Positions 22,826 through 30,991 of a stretch of DNA of 64,000 bases are shown piece after piece. Positions within the stretch are counted from its first letter, which is position 1. The number at the start of each line of letters is the position of its first letter. Position numbers and translations under genes: made by a program. The stretch covers positions 21,631,142 to 21,695,141 of the forward strand of contig OZ034975.1 in assembly GCA_964030785.1 (NCBI GenBank). The letters run 5' to 3'. The notes beneath the pieces are model-generated. The model did no database searches and was not told the origin of the DNA. It saw nothing but the letters and a program-made list of their open reading frames with translations. The DNA is from Siderastrea siderea. Taxonomy: Eukaryota; Cnidaria; Anthozoa; Scleractinia; Rhizangiidae.

Positions 22826-22830
22826 TAATC
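22826..22830. other. Target-site duplication TAATC, left of element 1
   Basis: TAATC immediately precedes AGTAGTATATAG and is repeated at 39365-39369 directly after the right terminus. The host foldback arm carries the same bases once on its intact side (reverse complement near 22720), so the duplication is confirmed within the window. Confidence 0.88.
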
Positions 22831-23012
22831 AGTAGTATATAGAGAGTCAGACAAATACCACCTGATTCTCAGCGGTTTATTTTCTAATTTTAAACCCCCC
22901 ACCATAATAAACAAGCTCCCTTTGCTCGCTTGTTTATTATGTGGGAGCTTTAAAATTAGAAAATAAACCGCTGAGAGTCAGGTAGTATTTGTCTGACTCT
23001 CTATATACTACT
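22831..23012. repeat. Left terminal repeat of element 1, itself a 182-bp palindrome
   Basis: The repeat begins AGTAGTATATAGAGAGTCAG and ends with the inverted equivalent CTGACTCTCTATATACTACT. Two arms of about 85 bp flank a short loop (near CTCCCTTTGCTCG), with only scattered mismatches. The whole unit is inverted at 39183-39364. A further 38 bp (to about 23050, AACCGAAATAAACCACCCAG) are also shared with the right end, so the full terminal repeat is about 220 bp. Confidence 0.93.
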
Positions 23013-23139
23013 TATTAACCGAAATAAACCACCCAGCATAAAAAAAGAAGAAAAGATTAAAACGAAAACATAACAGAACACACACACAAAAAAAATAATT
23101 TATAATCGATTAAATATTTGTGAGTCAAATTTGATATCG

Positions 23140-23493
23140 ATGGCTGCCGGATTCAACAACTGTCAGATTATCGAAGCAATTCAAAACTTACCACCAGAGC
23201 TACGTGAGATAATTTACAAACATTTTCTCACCATTAAACTGAGAGAGCGAGAGGCTTTGGGTTGGAACGTGGTTCACAATGAGCTTTTAAAACAACCTTT
23301 TTGTCCTGAAAGACAGCGGTTTGTACATATTATAGTGTGTGTAGCCTATATGCATTGTTGTTGTGGAGGGTGTTGTTACCCTTGTTATAAACAAGAAGAA
23401 ATCTTACATGAACTAACCATCTCTGTCCCGATCTTGGATATAACTCTAGTTAATTATTGCATTGATATATGGGAAGAGGACCACAATCTCTAA
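23140..23493 (+). CDS. F-box-like, Cys-rich Polinton protein (117 aa)
   Basis: Start chosen at the ATG at 23140 (M-A-A-G-F-N-N-C). Residues about 12-30 read I-Q-N-L-P-P-E-L-R-E-I-I-Y-K-H, which resembles the first helix of an F-box. After a basic linker, residues about 72-87 form a striking cluster C-C-C-G-G-C-C-Y-P-C that could bind metal. The same gene is the first one in element 2 (44855-45208), with mostly conservative changes, so it is a real gene. It sits alone on the plus strand, just inside the terminal repeat. Recruitment of a host ubiquitin ligase is a guess from the F-box-like motif. Confidence 0.75.
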   Translation: MAAGFNNCQIIEAIQNLPPELREIIYKHFLTIKLREREALGWNVVHNELLKQPFCPERQRFVHIIVCVAYMHCCCGGCCYPCYKQEEILHELTISVPILDITLVNYCIDIWEEDHNL

Positions 23494-23631
23494 GTTGTGT
23501 TTACGGTGCGTGACTTCGCGGTTCGGTGAAACCCACAGACAATGACGTAATTTATATTCTCGTACAAACATTGAAGGGAAACCCCCTTAACAACTCAAGC
23601 TTGAAAAAACAAATCAATATACACAGACAGA

Positions 23632-23961
23632 TTACATTAATTCATAATCAAAATATTCATTACCGTCAGCAGAAGTTTTGAAACCTATTTTGTAGACAAA
23701 TTGATAATAATCATCTTCCAGCAAGTCTTCTCTAAGTCGTTTAGGGGCCCACACACAAAACTCATCTCCATTCTCTTTTTCTAAAGTTAAAATAGCTGAA
23801 TCCCCAAATTTACCTTTCCTGTGTTTAACTTTTTTAATTTTGTAAATAGCGTCTGAAATATCCCGCCATTTTAAAATTTCTTTTCTTTCAAAGCTTTCCT
23901 CTGTTGGCCAGTCTTGTGAGATCGTTTGTTGATCTGTACAGACATCCATAGTAAGATACAT
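23632..23961 (-). CDS. Conserved 109-aa Polinton protein, function unknown
   Basis: An acidic, probably beta-rich protein: K-W-R-D-I-S-D-A-I-Y-K-I, then K-F-G-D-S-A-I-L-T-L-E, F-C-V-W-A-P-K-R-L and a C-terminal N-E-Y-F-D-Y-E-L. The alternation of hydrophobic strands and a central Gly is compatible with an OB-fold, which would suit a single-strand-binding role, but this is not proven. Element 2 encodes a nearly identical protein at 45347-45676 (about six substitutions over 109 residues), so it is under constraint or recently shared. It begins a leftward gene group with the membrane, fibre and ATPase genes. Confidence 0.75.
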   Translation of the reverse strand: MYLTMDVCTDQQTISQDWPTEESFERKEILKWRDISDAIYKIKKVKHRKGKFGDSAILTLEKENGDEFCVWAPKRLREDLLEDDYYQFVYKIGFKTSADGNEYFDYELM

Positions 23962-24119
23962 TGAAGATACATTCGTTCAATAGCGTGTACTTTTCTGCTC
24001 GAGGTGAAATTCTGTGAAGCGCATGCGTAAACATCCAATTATTACAATATTTAGGTGAAGGGCAGAAAAAGGGTACCATAAGAAATAGAAGAAGAAAAGT
24101 GTGTGTAATATATATTGAA

Positions 24120-24293
24120 AGTGATCAATATTTATTAGTTCACTCATTGGTGAAGCCTTAGGGGGGTGATGGTTGGCCACCATCTGAACCCTGTTTGAGG
24201 GCTTGTGCATGCGGTGAAATACGAGGTATAGGGGAACTCCTTCCAGTGGGAGAGTACCCTACGGGTGAGCCCGCCTCGGCCCTACTGGTGACA
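24120..24293. other. GC-rich leader of the structured region
   Basis: This stretch contrasts in base composition with the AT-rich genes around it. It contains additional short stems, for example CCAGT at 24243-24247 with ACTGG at 24284-24288, and ACCCTACGGGT. It is absent from element 2, where three 48-bp repeats occupy the equivalent place. Confidence 0.4.
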
Positions 24294-24443
24294 GGGGGGT
24301 GCTCAGAAATCCCTCGGGATTTCAAACCTCACTCCCAGAGGTAAAATGTGGAGTGACAACCGCCTTGTCAGCGGTGAAATCCTCACTTCGGTGAGGTAAA
24401 AGTCCTAGCCGAGGCTAGGCAAGAACAGCCACGAGCACCCCCC
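24294..24443 (+). ncRNA. Candidate structured RNA: five hairpins closed by an 11-bp stem
   Basis: GGGGGGTGCTC (24294-24304) pairs perfectly with GAGCACCCCCC (24433-24443). Enclosed in order are AAATCC-ctcg-GGATTT (24307-24322), CACTCC...GGAGTG (24330-24355), TGACAA-ccgcc-TTGTCA (24354-24370), CCTCAC-ttcg-GTGAGG with a UUCG tetraloop (24381-24396) and CCTAGC-cgag-GCTAGG (24404-24419). Hairpins 2 and 3 share two bases, so not both can be complete. Element 2 preserves the internal hairpins at 46034-46176 but not the closing stem. No open frame crosses it. Strand is assigned arbitrarily, since hairpins are symmetric; the UUCG loop favours plus. Confidence 0.45.
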
Positions 24444-24466
24444 GACCAGGGTTTTGCCCTTTTTGT

Positions 24467-24560
24467 GTGACCTGTCACGCAATGTCACGCGTGACTGTCA
24501 CGTTCGCCGTCACGCAATGTCACGCCTCTTGTCACATAAGGTCACGCGTGACTCACGTTT
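24467..24560. repeat. GTCACGC-rich direct repeats
   Basis: GTCACGCAATGTCACGC occurs twice and GTCACGCGTGACT-like palindromes several times within 90 bp. The region lies next to the structured hairpins and is missing from element 2. The open frame through it is repetitive and not convincing as a gene. Confidence 0.55.
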
Positions 24561-24799
24561 TTTCGTTGTTTATAAGAAAAAAAGTTTTATTTTTCAACTT
24601 TATTAGGAAAAATCGTATTATGGAACAATATCTTGGCCTGAAATGGGGTAGCCATCTTTGTCACGAGTTGGTAACAATATTTTTGAAACACACTCACGAG
24701 TGATAAATCGTATTTGCCTAATTTCGGGGGGTGTGAGAAGCTCAACTAGGTGATAGCAACTAGCTTGCAAAGTTGCAATCATTTTGTAAGCATATATAA

Positions 24800-25024
24800 T
24801 TACTTTGAAAATCTACAATTGAGCGAATGCTTTTTTTCATACTTTTTAGAAATAGATGGCGGAATCTCCATGCAATGATCAGTGACGAAATTATCTATCA
24901 TTTTCAATCTATCAAGAAAGACCTTTTCGTCGAAAGCTTCGCCTCTGAGGTAAAAGCGAATCTCATCAAGGATTTTTTGGTATTCGATACGGGCAAAATT
25001 TGCTTGTCTTGCAATGTCCTGCAT
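24800..25024 (-). pseudogene. Internally deleted membrane-protein gene (intact homologue in element 2)
   Basis: The last 60 residues (from Q-A-N-F-A-R-I-E-Y) match the C-terminal half of the 161-residue protein at 46388-46873. The hydrophobic first half has been deleted, leaving a 7-codon leader fused directly to the tail. Two extra T bases near the end also change the C-terminus. The product, if made, would lack the membrane segments. Confidence 0.7.
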
Positions 25025-25051
25025 TGTGTTATATAATGTATGAAAAAATAT

Positions 25052-26823
25052 TTATGGCACTCTATATTTAACCAAAATTAAGAATTTTTCTTTTTTGAAA
25101 TTTGAAGAATGCAATTGCACCATAAAAAGACTATTTGGCATTTCTAAATTAATATCTATTGTCTGTTTTTGAAGTGATTGTGTTGAAGTGAACGTTTTTG
25201 GAGGAACACCACTTTGAAATATTTTTAAAGGAATAGGTGGAAATGGACCTGAGGGTTTTCTATATAATACTGTTATATTTAATATATAACTTTTTTCTGG
25301 AAGGAGTACATTAAAATGACCATTTAATGAAAAAAATGTTTCACCATTTTTCGTATCTAAATGCCCATATAAATAATAAATGGAACCATTCAAATTATGT
25401 CCGTTTAAAGAAAGATCTGTTTCCATAACCATTTTTCCATTTTCAATAACAAAAGCGGTGTCATAGACACTTGGATCAACGTTTGAAATGGTTTCTTTAA
25501 CACCATAAACAATTAGATGACCAATTGTTAAAAATGATGGATTACTGACTGTACCGTGCAGATCGAGATATATAAATTGTGGGGGTGAGCTACCCCATCT
25601 GTGAAAATTGATAACTGTTTTGGTGTACTTCTCGAATGTTTTGGTTGTATGATTAGAAATTGAAATCGTAGTGCCTTGTGGTGTAACACTTATCTCATTC
25701 ATTTCTGGTGGAAACCATTCAACAACCATAGTATAGTAACCAACCGGAAGTTTATATAGGTTAAAACCGAGGCGTGACCGGTACTGGTTGGGTGAGCCTT
25801 TTTCAAACAGGAGTTTGAGAGAGTAAGCTTTTTTATTTATTTGATGTGGAGACTCGGAAAAATCTCTGATGCCCAAAACCTCGATATTGTTTTCACTCGA
25901 AGATTCACCAGTGTCTTCCATCAAGTATCTGAAAGCGTCCCTTTTTTGAGCCGAGCTAGTGATATGGGATTCATGAATTTTTTTACTGACAAGATCTCTC
26001 ATAGATGTTATTTCATTTTGCATAAAATCAACATTAACTGCGGATTTCGAATCTTTGTAATCGGTTTGTAAGTTAATAATTTTATTGTTATTTAAATTCA
26101 AGTTTCCAGTCATATTGTTAGTGCCATCAAGTTTGAGAAAAATTTTTTGTGTCACGTCATTAATTCTGTAGTTAACAAACTCGACACATGCGGCGTCTCT
26201 TTGGTTTGATGGAAGATTAAGATTGATAATTGATTTATTTTTCATATCAATATCAGCTTCTTTATCCAGTTTTTTCACAAGCTGATTATCGACATACTTT
26301 TTGTTTGTGGCTTGATCTGCCTGTACTGGATCTTTTACGTTGTAGATTGTATTATTGTTCATATCAATGCTTGCTTCCATTTTTCCGCCTTCCTTTTTTG
26401 AAAGAAAGATATTTCTCGTGTCTTGATAGTTTATTACCTTTGTCAGATCACCGTGGACAGGATAAGGGTTGCTTTTTAATCGCAAAATATCGTACTTATT
26501 TTGCATGTCAATATTAGCAGAACCGCTGGCACCACCCTGAGACCCAGGATCACCTTTTTCACCTTTATCACCTTTATCGCCTTTATCGCCTTTATCACCT
26601 TTGTCGCCTTTTAGGCCCTGGGGTCCTTGTGATCCTTGTGCCCCTTCTGACCCTGTGATCCTGTGGCACCTTTTTCACCTCTTGGTCCCGCTGGACCTTT
26701 GTCACCTTTCGGACCAGGAGGACCCTCAGGACCAGGAGGACCTCCTGGACCAGGAGGACCCACCTTTCCACTTTCACTCATCGTTTGGTTAGTTCCACCT
26801 ATTTGACTGTTAATATACCCCAT
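25052..26823 (-). pseudogene. Collagen-like / phage-tail-fibre-like protein, frameshifted
   Basis: The ATG at 26821-26823 opens a frame with a Gly-X-Y (collagen-like) run, which shifts frame near 26620-26650. The rest continues as a 484-residue frame (25052-26506). That part has repeats of the [13 protein letters not shown] type followed by A-T-N-K-K-Y-V-D, familiar from phage and giant-virus tail fibres. A beta-rich C-terminal head follows, which is complete here and truncated in element 2. It probably forms a trimeric surface spike for host attachment; that role is inferred from architecture. The upstream ATPase gene overlaps its start by 14 bp. Confidence 0.8.
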
Positions 26824-27454
26824 TATATATCTTCATCAAAATTTTTTTCATTGATTTTAGGGGCTTGTCATAGTAAAAGAAAGAATATTTTTTATCGGTG
26901 GCGCGATCTAAAATGTCATGATCCACACCTATCTCGTCTGCAATCCGTTTGTTTTCTCTTGGAAGAAATTTGAAAATACAAAAATGGCTGCAGTTATCAG
27001 GGATATTTTTCGGCACCTTGTAGAAAGTTTGAGTGAGGTAAATAACACAACAGTTTCTGTGCCGCCCGTTGATAAAATAATTAATGATGCTGTTTTGGTT
27101 GTTTTCGCAAACAAGATCATCAAAAACAACTATTTTTTGGTTGTCCGCCGGAAGTTCTTCGAGTGGAATGATTTCATCACCGTAAGCCTCGATAACCTCA
27201 TAACCAACTTTCGGGTTGATTTTTTCAGCAAAGTCCTGCAAAAGATTCTGGTATTTGTTCTGGTGCAGGTTTTTTGAAAACAGGTAAATTTTATCAAACT
27301 CTAACAAAAAATAAATCACTTTCAGTAATATGTTTGTTTTGCCAGAATTACTGGGTCCACAAATTAGCATGCGGAAAACATCTGTTGGCATGCAAGGGTG
27401 GCCTTGCTTGTATTTACTCTTGGAAGAACCTTGGTCAAAATTTACAAACTTCAT
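26810..27454 (-). CDS. ATP: FtsK/HerA-type (A32-like) genome-packaging ATPase
   Basis: A 214-residue protein; the start at 27454 (M-K-F-V-N-F-D-Q-G) is preferred because the same N-terminus is the conserved part in element 2. The Walker A loop is G-P-S-N-S-G-K-T-N at about residues 33-41. Walker B is K-I-V-V-F-D-D-L-V at about 108-116, followed by a sensor-like [10 protein letters not shown]. This is the compact ATPase that packages DNA into capsids in Polintons, adintoviruses and virophages. Its length is typical. It is divergent from the coiled-coil gene at 27490 with only 35 bp between. Confidence 0.93.
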   Translation of the reverse strand: MKFVNFDQGSSKSKYKQGHPCMPTDVFRMLICGPSNSGKTNILLKVIYFLLEFDKIYLFSKNLHQNKYQNLLQDFAEKINPKVGYEVIEAYGDEIIPLEELPADNQKIVVFDDLVCENNQNSIINYFINGRHRNCCVIYLTQTFYKVPKNIPDNCSHFCIFKFLPRENKRIADEIGVDHDILDRATDKKYSFFYYDKPLKSMKKILMKIYNGVY

Positions 27455-27489
27455 TTTTTTTTGTTTGATATATATCAACGTTGGAAAAA
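27455..27489. promoter_or_regulatory. Divergent 35-bp promoter with GATATATATC palindrome
   Basis: The whole space between two outward-facing start codons is 35 bp and contains TTTGATATATATCAACG, which reads as a TATA-like box on both strands. It implies leaders of about 10-25 nt for both genes. The equivalent spacer in element 2 (49336-49369) keeps TTATATATCAACG. Confidence 0.55.
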
Positions 27490-28476
27490 ATGTCAATAAA
27501 AAATTGGCAACAATTGGCTGAAGAAAAATCGAAGCTAGATAAACAAACAGAAGAAATTCACCAAAAATTTAGAATGAACGAAATGAACAAAGAGTTTGGT
27601 CAGCTTTCAGGAGAAGAGTTTTTTAAACCAATTACAAAAAGACTTGATGAAAAGAGCAGCACCACTGCGGAAGAAGAAGAGGATGAAGAAGAAGTTCCTG
27701 ATTACACAATGGATGAATTTGACAGAACCAACCCTTTTGGTGATGAATTCAGACCGGATGCACCAACTCCAGCACCATCACCACCACCAACACCAACAAC
27801 ACCCACAACACCTATAGTACCAACATCACAACAACCCCCATATCAAGAATTTGATGATTATCCATTACCACCCCCACCTTTGATGGAAGAAACTGTTATG
27901 CCGGGATCTTCCAAAGATGAAACGAGGGAAGAAACATCAAAGCGGCTTAGAAATGTTAAAAGTATTCTTGCTAAATTTGGAAGTGATCCAACTTACAAAG
28001 TAAAAAGTAAAGGATCAAAATACTATGGATATAATGTGAAAGAACTAGAAGCTGAGGCATTTAAACTAGAAACAATTAAGGCACATCAAGAACATGCAGA
28101 AAAGTTACTTAAAAGGACACAACCTTTATCAACACAATTACAAGAAAAAAAGGCTAAATTGAAACCACCTGAAAAACCGAAAAAAAGAGAAATCACCAAA
28201 ACTCCTCTTGAAAAAGCTGTCATGAGCCGAAGACCTGCTTTTGAACTTTCTGACAACGAAGATGACTCTTATGAACAGGATTGGGAAACCGAAGGAAGTG
28301 GTATCACGGATGAAGCTGTAAAATTGATCAACCAACTTAATTTGAGTTTAGGATCGATAAAAACAGGAAACAACTCAATAAAACTTAAAAATCAGGTATT
28401 ATATCTGCTTGATTCACTAGTTGAACTCGGCACAATCGATAAAAAGCAAAAGAAAAAATTATTTCTAATTATATAA
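27490..28476 (+). CDS. Coiled-coil, Pro-rich Polinton protein (328 aa)
   Basis: Starts at the ATG at 27490 (M-S-I-K-N-W-Q-Q). Residues 1-60 are charged and likely coiled coil. Residues about 60-75 are an acidic run, and 85-135 are Pro/Thr-rich and disordered. A basic Lys/Glu-rich helix region follows. The last 60 residues carry the motif L-G-S-I-K-T-G-N-N-S-I-K-L-K-N-Q and a hydrophobic helix. I have the impression that this C-terminal motif recurs in cnidarian Polinton proteins, but its function is unknown to me. Placed between ATPase and capsid genes, it could be a scaffold or internal virion protein. The element 2 copy is disrupted. Confidence 0.78.
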   Translation: MSIKNWQQLAEEKSKLDKQTEEIHQKFRMNEMNKEFGQLSGEEFFKPITKRLDEKSSTTAEEEEDEEEVPDYTMDEFDRTNPFGDEFRPDAPTPAPSPPPTPTTPTTPIVPTSQQPPYQEFDDYPLPPPPLMEETVMPGSSKDETREETSKRLRNVKSILAKFGSDPTYKVKSKGSKYYGYNVKELEAEAFKLETIKAHQEHAEKLLKRTQPLSTQLQEKKAKLKPPEKPKKREITKTPLEKAVMSRRPAFELSDNEDDSYEQDWETEGSGITDEAVKLINQLNLSLGSIKTGNNSIKLKNQVLYLLDSLVELGTIDKKQKKKLFLII

Positions 28477-28483
28477 AACAATA

Positions 28484-29245
28484 ATGAGCTTTGATATACT
28501 GCTTGACTCGAGCCTTGCAAAACTAGAAAGAGGTGGAGAACGGAATGTTTCACACGATTTTACAGTGAATTTTTATCCCCCTATCGAATTGGGTTCAGGA
28601 AACTATAAAGCCGCTTTAGACACACTTATTACAATGAGTTACTCATGGAACAACATCAATGCTTTGTACAATAACAACAAAATTCGCTGGAAGAAAAAAA
28701 CAGAACAAGCATGGAAGACCTTAACTTTCCCGAATGGAATGTATGATTACAAAAGAATCAACACATTTATTCAGCAACACACCGGTAAAGTAGATCCAAC
28801 AAACAAAGACAGTGGTTACATTTTCATAATATATTTCGATATGTCAATTTATAGGGTTGTGACTTTGATACATAATGATTATGAGCTTGACATGTCTCAA
28901 GGAAATTTTAACGAATTGCTTGGTTATGGTAAAATTGTCTTGAGTGGAGATGTTGTCGGAAGGAACGTTCCAAACATCACAAGAGGTGTTGATTGGGTAT
29001 ATTTGCACTGGGACCTTATCACACGCCGAACAAACAATGTTCCAAGCGATGTGTTATACAGTTTCTCAACATCAGATCTTCGTGTTAGCTATCCATTTCG
29101 AAAAGAGCCGCGTCGGCTTAAGTGGCAACCTGTGAATAAAAGTTCAATTAATGAAATAAGGGTTTGGGTGACAGATGGAAGAAACAATATCCTGGATCTC
29201 AACGGGACAGACATTGCAATTAGCTTAATGATTGAAAAAGAGTAA
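28484..29245 (+). CDS. Minor capsid (penton-like) protein, 253 aa
   Basis: A single open frame starting 7 bp after the previous stop and preceded by ATTATATAAAA. It is beta-rich with a basic N-terminus. The C-terminus has the pattern I-N-E-I-R-V-W-V-T-D, N-N-I-L-D-L-N-G-T-D and I-A-I-S-L-M-I, recurrent in Polinton proteins encoded just before the major capsid gene. Size and position suit the single jelly-roll penton protein at capsid vertices; the fold itself cannot be shown by reading. The element 2 homologue (50294-51055) has a frameshift and a nonsense codon. Confidence 0.65.
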   Translation: MSFDILLDSSLAKLERGGERNVSHDFTVNFYPPIELGSGNYKAALDTLITMSYSWNNINALYNNNKIRWKKKTEQAWKTLTFPNGMYDYKRINTFIQQHTGKVDPTNKDSGYIFIIYFDMSIYRVVTLIHNDYELDMSQGNFNELLGYGKIVLSGDVVGRNVPNITRGVDWVYLHWDLITRRTNNVPSDVLYSFSTSDLRVSYPFRKEPRRLKWQPVNKSSINEIRVWVTDGRNNILDLNGTDIAISLMIEKE

Positions 29246-29272
29246 GGTTTTTGTTGGTCTAAATATACAATC

Positions 29273-29647
29273 ATGAATCATCCGAGCGAGTGGGCAAGAT
29301 ACTTTGATGAAAACACCGGAAGTTATCGATATAAACACAAAGGGTCAGGTGTGATCCGTGACACCTTCATGACCATCGGTAAAGTATTCAAAAACAATGT
29401 AAAGAACGTGGCAAAGAAAACTGCCGAAAAAGCCACAAAAACAATCGCTGAAAAAGCGGGTCAGAAAATTGGTGAATTTGCTGTTGAAAAAGGGTCGAAA
29501 CAAATAGAAAAACAAATGCAAAAGCTACGAAAACAAAAAATGGTATCGCATGCAAAAAAGAAACTTACAAATATTTTGCAAAACCAAACGCCAAAAAAAT
29601 CATACGCCCTTGTGAAATTAAATCGAATTTTAGCAAACGAAATTTAA
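29273..29647 (+). CDS. Small basic, amphipathic virion protein (124 aa)
   Basis: Begins M-N-H-P-S-E-W-A-R-Y-F-D and contains G-S-G-V-I-R-D-T-F, then a long Lys/Ala-rich helical stretch (K-N-V-A-K-K-T-A-E-K-A-T-K). It is very basic overall. It lies between the minor and major capsid genes with its own TAAATATACA box. Such proteins commonly serve as DNA-condensing core or cement proteins in adenovirus-like virions; that is an inference. The element 2 copy is frameshifted. Confidence 0.65.
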   Translation: MNHPSEWARYFDENTGSYRYKHKGSGVIRDTFMTIGKVFKNNVKNVAKKTAEKATKTIAEKAGQKIGEFAVEKGSKQIEKQMQKLRKQKMVSHAKKKLTNILQNQTPKKSYALVKLNRILANEI

Positions 29648-29687
29648 TCAAAGAAAATTTTTTCTATTAATATAAACTATCGTTGAC

Positions 29688-30953
29688 ATGTTCAGAACTC
29701 CACAATACCTCGAGAAGACTAAATACACTCGAATCGATTTGGATACTGCACTCACCTTCCCTGGGAATAACCAATATCAAACAAAGAGGGGCTACAAATT
29801 CACCTTGAAAGACCGGGACAATTTTTATGACTGGTACAACGCTTATTTCCGCGTCGACTTTAAGTTTGAAGCTGTAGCAAACGGAGCCAACATTGATGCT
29901 GACACCGAATCAGCGCCGATCAACGGTTCCTTCTCATTGATTAAAAGTTTGAAACTGAGTTCAGCGGGGAAAAAATTGGACGAGGCAGACAATATCCACA
30001 AAGGTATTTTCATCAAAAATCTGCTTGATTTTTCAGACGATTTTTCGAGAAGCGTGGCAAAAAACCAGTTTTGGTATCTTGACTCTGACGCCACCACAGT
30101 GACTGATGGTAATGCGACGAACCTTGGAATGCAGGCAAGGGCGCTTCTATCACAAGCAGGAAACACAGTTCAGACAATTATCCCATTGAACCGATATTCC
30201 TTCTTCGAAGGTCTTTCCGATAAATTGCTGCCACCTTTACAACTTGAGTTTGAAATTGAACTGCAAAACGATCAAGAAATGATTTTCCAAAACAATAACA
30301 CAGATCTAAGAAGAATTGTTGTCCGTGAATTGGAGTTGTGGATCCCACAATTACATTTCACTGGTAAAGGTCAGACTCTGGTCAATGAAAATTTCTTGAA
30401 ACCAACCCAATGGAAATACTTGAATGAATATTTTCATAACAGCAGCTCTCGAAGGGATGCGAAGGGTATGTGGTTGATTACACCTGCGGTAAAAGATCCC
30501 AAACATGTTTTTGTATTTTTTCAACAAACTCAGAAACAAAATGATTACAGGTACAACCCTTATATCTTTGACACATTTGATATCGATGGTGATGACTCAG
30601 CAAGATTGGACACTTGCCGCCTTCAGTACGGCACAACATTTTATCCTGAGCTTGATTACGACCATGATTTTAAAACAAGAATTTTGAATGATTTGATCAA
30701 ATTCAGATACAGAAAGAACGACTACAACACCGGCGTTCAGCTGCAGCTTGCCAATTTTGAGAAGTTGTACCCAATTATCTACTTTGACCTAAGAAACACC
30801 AAAGAAAGTGTGACAGGCGACTCGAAAAAGCTCGAATTCCATTACAGACTGAATGAAGCCGCTGACAAATATGATTATACGATCTTCGCCTTGGTTTTGA
30901 ATGAAAAAGAATTCGTGCTGAAGCAAATTAGTAATGAGCTTGTCGCCGTCTAG
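29688..30953 (+). CDS. Major capsid protein (double jelly-roll), 421 aa
   Basis: Open in both elements (419 aa in element 2), which fits a core gene. Conserved stretches include F-T-L-K-D-R-D-N-F-Y-D-W-Y-N-A-Y-F-R-V-D-F near residue 45 and I-P-L-N-R-Y-S-F-F-E-G-L-S-D near 165-180. P-P-L-Q-L-E-F-E-I and E-L-W-I-P-Q-L-H-F follow near 190-230. The pattern of an N-terminal jelly roll, a hydrophobic central strand set, then a second jelly roll is that of Polinton/virophage-type capsids. Length is lower than the 500-650 aa of many family members but within range for short forms. It sits at the centre of the virion gene block. Confidence 0.82.
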   Translation: MFRTPQYLEKTKYTRIDLDTALTFPGNNQYQTKRGYKFTLKDRDNFYDWYNAYFRVDFKFEAVANGANIDADTESAPINGSFSLIKSLKLSSAGKKLDEADNIHKGIFIKNLLDFSDDFSRSVAKNQFWYLDSDATTVTDGNATNLGMQARALLSQAGNTVQTIIPLNRYSFFEGLSDKLLPPLQLEFEIELQNDQEMIFQNNNTDLRRIVVRELELWIPQLHFTGKGQTLVNENFLKPTQWKYLNEYFHNSSSRRDAKGMWLITPAVKDPKHVFVFFQQTQKQNDYRYNPYIFDTFDIDGDDSARLDTCRLQYGTTFYPELDYDHDFKTRILNDLIKFRYRKNDYNTGVQLQLANFEKLYPIIYFDLRNTKESVTGDSKKLEFHYRLNEAADKYDYTIFALVLNEKEFVLKQISNELVAV

Positions 30954-30991
30954 ACAAATGAAAAAAATTCTGAATATAATATACACGCACG

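Larger units (their letters stand above)
21595..22830. mobile_element. Left part of a host foldback element split by Polinton 1
   Basis: Sequence from about 21595 to 22725 is an imperfect inverted copy of 39365-39760 on the far side of element 1. The segment 22719-22764 is also an inverted copy of 22788-22830 and forms the hairpin centre. Removing element 1 and one TAATC restores a continuous palindrome. The left arm is interrupted by a TTAA MITE at 21725-22369, which the right arm lacks. No coding sequence. Confidence 0.75.

Noticed and set aside
24294..24443. Hammerhead, HDV-like or group II intron identity for the hairpin region
   Set aside because: Core consensus bases and strand order of those ribozymes were looked for and not found; left as an unassigned structured RNA candidate.
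24467..24703. 78-codon plus frame with repeated C-H motifs
   Set aside because: It arises from GTCACGC direct repeats and has no counterpart in element 2.
26600..26823. Captured host collagen gene
   Set aside because: The Gly-X-Y run is fused in element 2 to viral tail-fibre repeats and lies within the conserved element gene order.
26918..27277. 119-codon plus-strand frame antisense to the ATPase, also open in element 2 (48799-49158)
   Set aside because: Its conservation follows from the conserved ATPase on the other strand; composition is hydrophobic without pattern and there is no independent start context.
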